13,210 nt of DNA from Deltaproteobacteria bacterium (GTDB taxonomy: Bacteria > Bdellovibrionota > Bdellovibrionia > JABDDW01): assembly GCA_013287405.1 (NCBI GenBank), contig JABDDW010000042.1, forward strand, positions 1 through 13,210. Direction: 5' to 3'. Under the pieces are notes generated by a model. That model was not told the DNA's origin. It searched no databases and saw only the letters and a program-made list of their open reading frames with translations. Below are positions 6,761 through 13,210 of this stretch, in pieces; position 1 is the stretch's first letter; every line of letters starts with the position of its first letter. The position numbers and the translations under genes are program-made.

Positions 6761-7876
6761 TTAGAGCCCACCATTTTCTTCGAGGCCACTTTCTCGACTC
6801 ATTTGTTGTATTTTGCCTTTTAATCGATAAACGTAGGCCAAAACTTCGGCCACGGCATTGTAGAGAGCCTTAGGAATAGCTTGGCCAATTTTGAGATTCT
6901 TAAATAAATTTCTAGCCAAAGGTTTGTTTTCAACAACCGGCACATTATGTTTTCTGGCGATTTCTTTTATTTTCTCTGCGATTAGATCAGCTCCTTTTGC
7001 GACCATCACCGGAGCCACCATTTTCTCTCGATCATATTGCAAAGCCACAGCTATATGAGTCGGATTTGTTATTATAACGTCGGCTTTAGGAACAGCCTCC
7101 ATCATGCGCTTCTGGGCGAGATCTCTTTGAATTCGCCGAATTCGAGACTTAATAAGGGGATCCCCCTCACGTTGTTTAAACTCTTCCTTAACCTCTTGCT
7201 TTGTCATGCGCATCCGTTTTTCTAGTTCCCAACGTTGATAGGCATAATCAAGACCGGCGAGGAGAGCCATAAGTCCACTGATCGCCCCCACAAGTTTAAA
7301 AGTCACGTGTCCCATATAAGCAAAGATTTGCCCCACAGAAAGTTGGACAACTTGCGGGGTAAAAGCTATTTCTTTTTTTATAGTCCAGTAAGCCGCAAGG
7401 GATATAATTCCGATCTTCAAGAGAGCCTTTAACCCTTCAACTATGCTTCGCATCGTCAACAGTTTAGCCAATCCAGAGACCGGATTAATTCGATTGAGAT
7501 CAGGAGAAATTTGATCCCACGCCGTGAGAAACCCGATTTGAGCAACGGTGGACCCAACACCAGCGATAAGCGTGATCCCAAATACTGGAGCTAAAATATA
7601 AAACGCCTTCGATAACGCCATTTTCATTGGAGCAATGATTTCTCCACTTCGGGCGGCAACTACAAGTTGGTCGGTAAACGCCGTAGTAAATAAGGTTGTG
7701 ACCTGATCTAAGAATTCCCGAGAAAGAAAATAAAAGACACAAGCAATGGCCAACATGATAAGCACGCCGGCAATTTCTCGACTCTGAGCCACCTGACCTG
7801 ATTTTCTAAAATCTTCACGGCGCTGCGAAGTCGCTTGTTCTGATTTTTCTTCTAAATTCTCTTCACCGTCAGCCAA
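6761..7876 (-). CDS. flhB: Flagellar export switch protein FlhB
   Basis: FlhB sits at the export gate and switches the exporter from rod/hook to filament substrates after cutting itself. The 371 residues match the family length. An N-terminal charged tail (EKSEQATSQRREDFRKSGQVAQSRE across 11-35) is followed by four membrane segments (roughly 36-52, 88-112, 143-165 and 187-210). Then come the linker and the cytoplasmic domain with the self-cleavage site N271-P272-T273-H274 (VIITNPTHIAVAL). The motif VVENKPLARNLF is also present. The start is TTG at 7876, supported by TGAGGT 6 bases upstream and by a family-typical N-terminus directly after it. The fliR stop lies 8 bases upstream and flhA begins 3 bases after the flhB stop. 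It appears intact. Confidence 0.97.
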   Translation of the reverse strand: MADGEENLEEKSEQATSQRREDFRKSGQVAQSREIAGVLIMLAIACVFYFLSREFLDQVTTLFTTAFTDQLVVAARSGEIIAPMKMALSKAFYILAPVFGITLIAGVGSTVAQIGFLTAWDQISPDLNRINPVSGLAKLLTMRSIVEGLKALLKIGIISLAAYWTIKKEIAFTPQVVQLSVGQIFAYMGHVTFKLVGAISGLMALLAGLDYAYQRWELEKRMRMTKQEVKEEFKQREGDPLIKSRIRRIQRDLAQKRMMEAVPKADVIITNPTHIAVALQYDREKMVAPVMVAKGADLIAEKIKEIARKHNVPVVENKPLARNLFKNLKIGQAIPKALYNAVAEVLAYVYRLKGKIQQMSRESGLEENGGL

Positions 7877-7884
7877 TTCTTACC

Positions 7885-8664
7885 TCAAAATTCTTTAATA
7901 AAAGTCATGATCTGTTGACCTAGATTTATATAGTCTGACTCCACCACCGTGAGCAGAAGGGGGATACTCACCATAAAAATAAAAAGCCCCACCAAAATAT
8001 TTACGGGAAAACTGATGACAAAAACGTTAATTTGCGGGACAGCTCGCCCAATGACTCCCAGGGCAATGTTTAAGAATAACACAACGGCGATCATAGGGCC
8101 TGCTAGCCTTACCGCTATACCCAGCACCTCTTGAGCCATCACTGTTATCGAATTGATAGCAGTTATTTTAAAAGATAAAATACCCACTGGAGCGAATTGA
8201 AAACTCCTGAAAAGGGCTTCAAAAAAGATGTGGTGTCCATTAATCCCTAAAAAAATCAGTGTCCCCAATACGATTTCAAATTGCTCCATAACCGAACTTG
8301 ATTCACCAAAGGATGGATTAACCAACTGGGCCGCACTTAAACCGATCGAAAAACTTAAGATTTGACCAGCCATCTCTATTCCCATAAAAATCATTCGTGC
8401 TAAGAAACCCAGAAACACGCCTAGAAAGGCTTCACGAATGATCAAGACAAGAAGATGATCCTTCCAGGCGGCATCAATGGGATTTTGAATGCGTAAAAAA
8501 GGAAACAAAACCAAGGCCACTGAGAGACTAAGCAAGATCTTAACGGGATTAGGAACCGTTCGAGTCCCAACGATAGGCATGGTGACAAGCAAACTACTCA
8601 CTCGCACCAAAATGAGTGCAAACGTTATAATCTCGATTTCATTAAAGTGATAAACTTCAAGCAC
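7885..8664 (-). CDS. fliR: Flagellar export gate protein FliR
   Basis: This is a 259-residue, strongly hydrophobic protein with about six membrane segments, the usual size and topology for FliR. In the exporter one FliR completes the FliP5-FliQ4-FliR1 gate. Visible family features are the start NEIEIITFALILVRVSSLL, the segment GFLARMIFMGIEMAGQILSF, then LSAAQLVNPSFGESSSVMEQ and the terminal region FVISFPVNILVGLFIFMVSI. The start codon is GTG at 8664 with AGGG about 7 bases upstream. The gene lies 9 bases after fliQ and 8 bases before flhB, as in most flagellar gene sets. No frameshift or truncation is seen. Confidence 0.96.
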   Translation of the reverse strand: MLEVYHFNEIEIITFALILVRVSSLLVTMPIVGTRTVPNPVKILLSLSVALVLFPFLRIQNPIDAAWKDHLLVLIIREAFLGVFLGFLARMIFMGIEMAGQILSFSIGLSAAQLVNPSFGESSSVMEQFEIVLGTLIFLGINGHHIFFEALFRSFQFAPVGILSFKITAINSITVMAQEVLGIAVRLAGPMIAVVLFLNIALGVIGRAVPQINVFVISFPVNILVGLFIFMVSIPLLLTVVESDYINLGQQIMTFIKEF

Positions 8665-8673
8665 GTTTAGACC

Positions 8674-8943
8674 CTATCTCACGTAAGTGACAATGTTTTG
8701 AAACAGTGTCGTTGTAAAATTACTTATGACTTGCAACATCCATGGCGCACAAATGACGAGTGCCACAACAACTGCTAGGATTTTTGGGATGAAAGACAAT
8801 GTGGCTTCATTAATTTGCGTTACCGCTTGAAAGATACTGACCATCAAACCCACCAAAAGAGCGCAAAGCAAAAGAGGAGCCGCTAAGAGTAACGTGGTTT
8901 TAATGGTCTCTTGGCCTAGAGTCACAACAAGTTCTGGCGACAT
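8674..8943 (-). CDS. fliQ: Flagellar export gate protein FliQ
   Basis: This is an 89-residue protein with two hydrophobic helices (about 16-40 and 52-77), the standard FliQ form. Family features are the start SPELVVTLGQETIKTTLLLA, the middle LVGLMVSIFQAVTQINEATL and the following SFIPKILAVV. FliQ wraps the FliP/FliR gate at the core of the exporter. The ATG at 8943 has AAGGA 5 bases upstream, in the 8-base gap after fliP, and fliR follows after 9 bases. It appears intact. Confidence 0.96.
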   Translation of the reverse strand: MSPELVVTLGQETIKTTLLLAAPLLLCALLVGLMVSIFQAVTQINEATLSFIPKILAVVVALVICAPWMLQVISNFTTTLFQNIVTYVR

Positions 8944-8951
8944 AGTCTTCC

Positions 8952-9737
8952 TTATCCGAAACTTTTTACTAGTGACCCGATAATGAGCCCCCAGCCGTCA
9001 ACTAAAACAAAAACCATAAGCTTAAAAGGCAAAGAGACAACTATGGGTGGAACCATCATCATCCCCATGGCCATAAGGACGCTGGCCACGACCATATCTA
9101 TAATAAGAAATGGTAAGTAGATGATAAATCCAATTTCAAAGGCGGTTTTAAGTTCTGAAATAACAAAGGCGGGAATCAAAACCATACTCGGAACATCTGC
9201 CCGAGTTTTGGGTTGATCAATTCGGCCCATTTTTAAAAATAAGGAAAGATCTGTATCTCGGGTTTGAGCAAACATAAATTTTCTTAGCGGTCGCATCGCC
9301 TGATCCGCAGCATCTTCCTGGGAGATTGTTCCTTTTAAATAAGGTTGAAGGGCTTTTGAATTTATATCGTTTAAGAACGGAGACATAATGAGAAGCGACA
9401 AGAAAAGAGATAAGCCGACAATCAGTTGGTTAGGGGGCATCTGTTGAGTCCCGAGAGCCTGTCGTAGAAAGGCCAAGACCACCACTATCCTTGTGAAGCT
9501 GGTCATCATTATAAGTATGGCGGGAGCTAAAGTGAGGATGGTCAAAAGAACAACAATTTTTACAACATTGACAACTTCCTCTGGTTTTTGTGTCGAGGTA
9601 AATCCCAAGCTTAAAGTAGGAAGAGTGACTCCATTAACATTTTTTGCTTGAGCCAAAACACGACTTGAACCCAAGCCGATCATCACCGCAATAAGGACTC
9701 CCAACAAAAAAGGAGTAGAGATCTTTTTCAAAATCAT
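8952..9737 (-). CDS. fliP: Flagellar export gate protein FliP
   Basis: The 261 residues begin with a cleavable signal peptide (MILKKISTPFLLGVLIAVMI, then a run to VLA near residue 29), which is a FliP trait. Membrane segments follow. The family signature is very well kept: MMTSFTRIVVVLAFLRQALG (77-96) followed by TQQMPPNQLIVGLSLFLS. The periplasmic part contains RPLRKFMFAQTRDTDLSLFL. Five FliP subunits build the export gate with FliQ and FliR. The ATG shares one base with the fliO stop (TAATG), a strong sign of coupled translation, and GAGGGAG lies 5 bases upstream. fliQ follows after 8 bases. Confidence 0.97.
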   Translation of the reverse strand: MILKKISTPFLLGVLIAVMIGLGSSRVLAQAKNVNGVTLPTLSLGFTSTQKPEEVVNVVKIVVLLTILTLAPAILIMMTSFTRIVVVLAFLRQALGTQQMPPNQLIVGLSLFLSLLIMSPFLNDINSKALQPYLKGTISQEDAADQAMRPLRKFMFAQTRDTDLSLFLKMGRIDQPKTRADVPSMVLIPAFVISELKTAFEIGFIIYLPFLIIDMVVASVLMAMGMMMVPPIVVSLPFKLMVFVLVDGWGLIIGSLVKSFG

Positions 9738-10417
9738 TAAATCTCCCTCATATTCTTTAGACGGTCTCCAATGAGCTCTTTTAACCCCTGCATGCTAAAC
9801 TCGTCTTCACGAGGCCTTCGCTCGGCTTCGACCTTCTTTGTTACAGTGTTAAAGAAATTTTTATCTTCACTCTTCTTCAGCGCCACTCGTGCTTCTTGGG
9901 TCTCCGAGGGCATGTCGTCATCAAGAAGAGAAAGAGTTTTAAGAAGTGTAATATTCACATCAGTGATCCCAATAAGTACGGCCTCTCCAGCAACACGGAC
10001 GACGGCAAGTGATCTTTTAGGCCCTAAATATTGTTGATTTAAAATCTCAATCATTTTTGTACGGGGGCTGATTTTCCTGGGACCTCGCAACCTTCTGTAA
10101 ACGAGAACTCCACACGCAAAAACACCAAGGGCAATGGCAAGACTTAAAAACATACGACCCCAAAGATTTTTTGGAGACCCACTGGCCATTGGGCTGATCG
10201 AAGGATTGCTGAAAACGGGTTGGCTGGCTTCGGAGTCAGGCCCCTTGGAGGTGCTTTTATCAACAGATTTAGTCTTGCTTGGCAGAGCGTCCTCGGCGGT
10301 GACCACAGATGAATTTTTCTTCATCATTTCGTCGATGAGCTGCCCCGCTGGGTTGTCACCAAAGCACGGGGTGGCCGAAGATACAACCAAGGCCACAAAC
10401 GCTATGAATTTCATCAT
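9737..10417 (-). CDS. fliO: Flagellar protein FliO (long form)
   Basis: FliO helps assemble the FliP ring of the exporter. The 226-residue product has a probable signal peptide (1-20, MMKFIAFVALVVSSATPCFG) and a polar, Ser/Lys-rich periplasmic stretch at about 21-85. A single membrane helix follows at 89-107 (MFLSLAIALGVFACGVLVY), then a cytoplasmic domain with the FliO-type motif YLGPKRSLAVVRVAGEAVLI (130-149). An extra charged tail of about 60 residues completes the protein. It is longer than the enterobacterial form (about 120 residues) because of both extensions. The cysteine at 18 follows Pro, so this is probably not a lipoprotein. The start is ATG at 10417 with GGGAG 6 bases upstream. 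It lies 15 bases after fliN and overlaps fliP by one base. Position and motif together make the call firm. Confidence 0.9.
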   Translation of the reverse strand: MMKFIAFVALVVSSATPCFGDNPAGQLIDEMMKKNSSVVTAEDALPSKTKSVDKSTSKGPDSEASQPVFSNPSISPMASGSPKNLWGRMFLSLAIALGVFACGVLVYRRLRGPRKISPRTKMIEILNQQYLGPKRSLAVVRVAGEAVLIGITDVNITLLKTLSLLDDDMPSETQEARVALKKSEDKNFFNTVTKKVEAERRPREDEFSMQGLKELIGDRLKNMREI

Positions 10418-10432
10418 ACCAGACTCCCAAGT

Positions 10433-10819
10433 CTATTTAAGTTGTTGAATGCGTTCCATTGGGGAAATAATATCCGTGAGTCGTATTCCAAATTTCTCGT
10501 TAACGACTACGGCTTCACCACGCGCCACGAGCTTGTCGTTTACAAGAACCTCCATAGGTTCGCCGGCAAGCTTATTGAGCTCGATGACACTCCCTTGTCC
10601 CAAGGCTAGAAGATCGTGAACAACCATTTTTGTACGCCCTAACTCCACGGTCACCTTTAACGGTATGTCCATGATCAAATCTAGATTTCGAGGCCTTCCT
10701 GCTGGAGCTTCTCCCTCACCGACCGGCGCCGCGCTTAAGGTGTTTTCTGCCGGCTTCAATTCTGTAACGGTCGCTCCTTGGCTTGGATTCGCATTTTCTG
10801 CTGCCGCCTTATCTGCCAT
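10433..10819 (-). CDS. fliN: Flagellar motor switch protein FliN
   Basis: This is a 128-residue protein. The first 45 residues or so are a variable Ala/Pro/Glu-rich leader and the rest is a single SpoA (surface presentation of antigens) domain. Family sequence is clear: [20 protein letters not shown] (46-65), [20 protein letters not shown] (70-89), then [20 protein letters not shown] and GIRLTDI. FliN forms the bottom of the C-ring, binds FliM and docks the FliH-FliI export ATPase complex. The ATG directly follows the fliM stop (TAA ATG, no gap), with GAGGGAGGG just upstream inside fliM, so translation is probably coupled. It appears intact. Confidence 0.97.
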   Translation of the reverse strand: MADKAAAENANPSQGATVTELKPAENTLSAAPVGEGEAPAGRPRNLDLIMDIPLKVTVELGRTKMVVHDLLALGQGSVIELNKLAGEPMEVLVNDKLVARGEAVVVNEKFGIRLTDIISPMERIQQLK

Positions 10820-11821
10820 TTACCCTCCCTCGTGCCTTCCTTGAAGTACGCGTGTGACCTGAACAGCGACATTGCCGTGACTCACACCGTAATAACATTT
10901 AAATTTTTTAACGCTTTCGACGTCGACATTTAACTCGCCGGTGGCATCTGCCTCCAACGGAATAACATCACCCACTTGCATATTTAAAAGATCATCCATT
11001 GAAATTTCTGTCGTTCCCAGGCTTACCCGCAGGGTCACTTCCGTATCGAGAAATTGTTCTTCGAGTATTGCCGTCCAAAGTTTTTTGTCCGTTTGATCCG
11101 ATTCGACCTGAAACCCGCTGGCCAACTTGGCCTTTATGGGTTCAATGGTTGAATAGGGAATGACCAAAGTGATCGTCCCGTTCGCATTTTCTAATTCCAC
11201 ATCAAAAGTCGACGCGATAACAACGTCAGTGGGAGGAACTATTCCGACAAATTGCGGGTTAACTTCTGTTCTTACAAAACTAGCATCAATTTTAGAAACG
11301 GAAGCCCATGCGTTTTCTAGATCAGCAATAGCCAGCTCGACCACTCGCCTAATGATGCTCAACTCAATGGCCGTGAATTCTTTGCCCTCAATTTTTGTGT
11401 AGGGCCTGTCGACTCCCCCTAAGAAACTATCAACAAGAGCATACGCTAACTTACTCTCTACCACTAAGAGAGCAGAACCCCTCAAGGCATTGAATCTCAA
11501 AACGCTCATGCATGTGGGAATGGGAAGGGTATTTATGAATTCTCCAAATTTTAAAAAATCTGTGGAAGAGTGATTCAGAGAAGCGATTTTTCTTAGAGCG
11601 CTAGAAAGAGAAACTCGAAATGCCCGCATAAACTTTTCATAGATAACATCCAGCTGGGGCATTCGACCGCGGATAATGCGATCCTGACTGGTCAAATCAT
11701 AAACGATGACATTTGAATCAAGCGCGTCGTTACCGCCAGAACCTAATTCTGAATTCACCTCTCCCTCAGAGACGGCTGCTAAGAGAGCGTCAACTTCATT
11801 TTGTGAGAGGACCTGATTCAT
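10820..11821 (-). CDS. fliM: Flagellar motor switch protein FliM
   Basis: This is a 333-residue protein of standard FliM length. The N-terminal LSQNEVDALLAAV (5-17) is the segment that in this family binds phosphorylated CheY, so rotation switching by chemotaxis is likely. The middle domain has the CheC/FliM fold (for example RIIRGRMPQLDVIYEKFMRA). The C-terminal SpoA domain, about 255-325, contains VTLRVSLGTTEISMDDLLNM and VGDVIPLEADATGELNVDVE. FliM forms the C-ring wall between FliG and FliN. The start is ATG at 11821 with AGAGG 9 bases upstream. It follows fliL by 18 bases and abuts fliN. No anomalies are seen. Confidence 0.97.
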   Translation of the reverse strand: MNQVLSQNEVDALLAAVSEGEVNSELGSGGNDALDSNVIVYDLTSQDRIIRGRMPQLDVIYEKFMRAFRVSLSSALRKIASLNHSSTDFLKFGEFINTLPIPTCMSVLRFNALRGSALLVVESKLAYALVDSFLGGVDRPYTKIEGKEFTAIELSIIRRVVELAIADLENAWASVSKIDASFVRTEVNPQFVGIVPPTDVVIASTFDVELENANGTITLVIPYSTIEPIKAKLASGFQVESDQTDKKLWTAILEEQFLDTEVTLRVSLGTTEISMDDLLNMQVGDVIPLEADATGELNVDVESVKKFKCYYGVSHGNVAVQVTRVLQGRHEGG

Positions 11822-11839
11822 GAGTCTTAACCTCTTTTT

Positions 11840-12394
11840 CTAATTCACAATGAAATCGGTAAAATAAACTTTCTTGATTTTTCCTTTTACAAGAAAGCTA
11901 TTCACAGTATCTTTCACTTCATCCCTTAGAGATTCTTTACCCTCGCGGGTTGTCACTTGGTCGTACGTCTTGCTGGAGAGAAGAATAATAATGATGTCAC
12001 GGATCTGAGGTTTGCGGTGGTCGATCTCGTCTTCGACTTTAGGGTTATCAACTTCGAGTTCCATATTAATTTTAACGAGTTTATTACCCCGGGTTCCGGC
12101 AAGGTTAACGAGAAACGTTTCCATCGGGACTAGTTTACCTACGACATCATCTTTAGCTTCCCCACTCGCTGATTTAGCTTCAGACTCTTTCTCTCCTTGA
12201 ATAACATCTTGGAGTTTCGGTTTTGCTTTTTCGGCCTTGTAAGAGGTATAAACAACCCCAACCACCGAAGCCATCACGAGCATGTTAAGAACGACAACTA
12301 TTATAAGCAGTAGGGGTTTTTGTGGCTCACCACCGCCCTTTCGCTCCTGAGGTATGGAAATTTCTTCTTTTTCTTTCGATGCAGCATCAGCCAC
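11840..12394 (-). CDS. fliL: Flagellar basal-body/stator-associated protein FliL
   Basis: This is a 184-residue single-pass membrane protein. A short charged cytoplasmic N-terminus (with a Gly-rich patch near 20-23) is followed by a membrane helix at about 28-50 (LLLIIVVVLNMLVMASVVGV). A variable Lys/Glu linker and the periplasmic FliL domain (about 88-184) follow, the latter including VPMETFLVNLAGTRGNKLVK and RDIIIILLSSKTYDQVTTRE. FliL rings surround MotA/MotB stators and raise torque. The start is GTG at 12394, with a strong GGGGAGGA about 6 bases upstream. An earlier ATG at 12410 is out of frame. It is the first gene of the operon, about 36 bases below the inferred transcription start of a sigma-54 promoter. 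Confidence 0.95.
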   Translation of the reverse strand: MADAASKEKEEISIPQERKGGGEPQKPLLLIIVVVLNMLVMASVVGVVYTSYKAEKAKPKLQDVIQGEKESEAKSASGEAKDDVVGKLVPMETFLVNLAGTRGNKLVKINMELEVDNPKVEDEIDHRKPQIRDIIIILLSSKTYDQVTTREGKESLRDEVKDTVNSFLVKGKIKKVYFTDFIVN

Positions 12395-12440
12395 AAATAA
12401 TCCTCCCCATCCGTAAACGAGACTTGTCGAATCTCAACAA

Positions 12441-12456
12441 AGCAATGGCGATGCCA
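12441..12456 (-). promoter_or_regulatory. Sigma-54 (RpoN) -24/-12 promoter of the flagellar operon
   Basis: On the minus strand the site reads TGGCATCGCCATTGCT. It matches the sigma-54 consensus TGGCAC-N5-TTGC with the invariant GG and GC separated by exactly 10 bases and one mismatch (T for C). The expected start, about 12 bases below the GC, is near 12430, giving a leader of about 36 bases before the GTG of fliL. Sigma-54 control of middle flagellar operons is well established in many bacteria. The activator is not in the window. Confidence 0.8.
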
Positions 12457-12538
12457 CATAACTTTGGTCTAGTTGGAATTTTGTAAGCACTTGATTTTTC
12501 TAGAAGGGGTTTTAAGAATTTTGATCGACAGCCGCCAA

Positions 12539-12555
12539 TGAACTGCTAAAGTTCA
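12539..12555. promoter_or_regulatory. Dyad TGAACT-N5-AGTTCA, candidate activator or operator site
   Basis: A perfect 6-bp inverted repeat with a 5-base spacer lies in the intergenic region between the divergent fliL and dsbD-like genes. Its centre is about 117 bases upstream of the inferred sigma-54 start, where enhancer-binding activators usually bind. It also sits 56-72 bases ahead of the plus-strand gene, so it could serve either direction. Binding is inferred from symmetry and position only. Confidence 0.35.
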
Positions 12556-12610
12556 GTCAGAATTTTGGCGCAATAAAGAAACCTTTGTTCTATAGTGAGC
12601 AGTGCAACTT

Positions 12611-13210
12611 ATGTTTAAGGGAAACTTTGGACTCCTTTTGAACTCTTTTTTTAACTCTTTGAAGCCATCTAAGATGGGCCTACTTGTACTCAATATCATT
12701 TTTTCATCCGTCCTTGCTTCGGCCGAAACCCTTTCCACCAAACCTCATATTTCTGCAGAGCTGGTCACCGAGAAAGCCTCAGTTAAAGCGGGACAAGATC
12801 TAGAGGTGGGAATCAAGTTTGTCTTAGAATCGGGGTGGCATATCTACTGGGAAAACCCTGGCGACTCTGGGGAAGCCCCGCGGATTATTTGGGGACTTCC
12901 CTTCGATATCACTGCGAGACCAATTGGCTGGCCGGCTCCTGAGAAGATCATCGTCGGTCCACTGGCGGACTACGGTTATTCAGGTCAAGTCCTCCTTATT
13001 TCAAAGTTCAAAATTCCAGAATTTCTTTCTGAAAAACCTTTTGAGATTAAAGCCAAGGTCAAATGGCTTGTTTGCAGCCAAGTTTGTATTCCAGGAAGTA
13101 CGGATTTAGATCTCTTCTTGCCCGTCATTAACTCCGAGCCTCTATTTACATCAAATCATGATCTTTTTGAAAAAACACGGGCCTCCCACCCGTTGCCCCT
13201 CCCAGAGAAT
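12611..13210 (+). CDS. dsbD: DsbD-family thiol:disulfide interchange protein, N-terminal part
   Basis: The frame is open from ATG at 12611 to the right edge (200 codons). A signal peptide ends at SSVLASA-E (39). The rest resembles the periplasmic N-terminal domain of DsbD/ScsB reductases. Family marks are GWHIYWENPGDSGEAP (75-90), the GPLADYGYSG segment (116-125) and a cysteine pair in WLVCSQVCIPG (C155, C159). Full-length relatives continue with a membrane domain and a thioredoxin-like domain, expected to the right. They pass electrons from the cytoplasm to periplasmic thiol proteins, and cytochrome c maturation is another possible use. The start is uncertain. No clear ribosome site precedes ATG 12611, and the signal peptide would look more usual from TTG 12659 or ATG 12674. 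It is divergent from fliL, with no evident functional link. Confidence 0.82.
   Translation, partial: MFKGNFGLLLNSFFNSLKPSKMGLLVLNIIFSSVLASAETLSTKPHISAELVTEKASVKAGQDLEVGIKFVLESGWHIYWENPGDSGEAPRIIWGLPFDITARPIGWPAPEKIIVGPLADYGYSGQVLLISKFKIPEFLSEKPFEIKAKVKWLVCSQVCIPGSTDLDLFLPVINSEPLFTSNHDLFEKTRASHPLPLPEN

Noticed and set aside
12565..12596. TTGGCG ... TATAGT as a sigma-70 promoter for the dsbD-like gene
   Set aside because: The spacing is 20 bases and the -35 is poor; the -10-like box may be real but the evidence is too thin to annotate.

Overview
The window is almost entirely one long flagellar gene cluster on the minus strand, flanked by two cell-envelope or secretion genes. Reading 5'->3' on the minus strand (high to low coordinates) the order is fliL-fliM-fliN-fliO-fliP-fliQ-fliR-flhB-flhA-flhF-flhG-fliA. 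Gene spacing runs from an 11-base overlap to 98 bases, so the genes look like a single operon of about 10.8 kb. The presence of FliL, FliO and FlhF/FlhG, a sigma-54-type promoter in front of fliL and fliA as the last gene all suggest a Gram-negative bacterium. The layout resembles Bdellovibrio-type or other delta-proteobacteria-like lineages. That assignment is an inference from gene order and protein character, not from a marker gene.

Region by region: 1-1273 (minus) is a secreted S1/P1-type zinc nuclease whose C-terminus runs off the left edge. 1274-1545 is a 272-base gap holding a small, possibly broken reading frame, a hairpin and a second sigma-54-like site. 1546-12394 is the flagellar operon. 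12395-12610 is a divergent intergenic region with a good sigma-54 promoter driving the operon and an upstream dyad. 12611-13210 (plus) is the N-terminal part of a DsbD-type thiol:disulfide interchange protein, cut by the right edge.

The operon encodes the C-ring switch (FliM, FliN), the stator-associated FliL, and the complete export gate and switch (FliO, FliP, FliQ, FliR, FlhB, FlhA). It also encodes the FlhF/FlhG pair that sets flagellar position and number, and the late-gene sigma factor FliA (sigma-28). The inferred logic is that sigma-54 turns on the export machine and, at the end of the same transcript, the sigma factor for late filament genes.

The most striking anomaly is in flhA. 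The reading frame breaks at a run of eight G residues (plus-strand C8 at 6435-6442), and removing one G restores a normal full-length FlhA of 698 residues. This is either a homopolymer sequencing error or an on/off phase-variable switch in an essential export gene. FlhF has a non-standard G3 motif, and FlhG lacks the N-terminal DQAxxLR motif that stimulates FlhF in characterised systems, so this GTPase pair may work differently here. No tRNA, rRNA, CRISPR array, insertion sequence or phage gene was seen.
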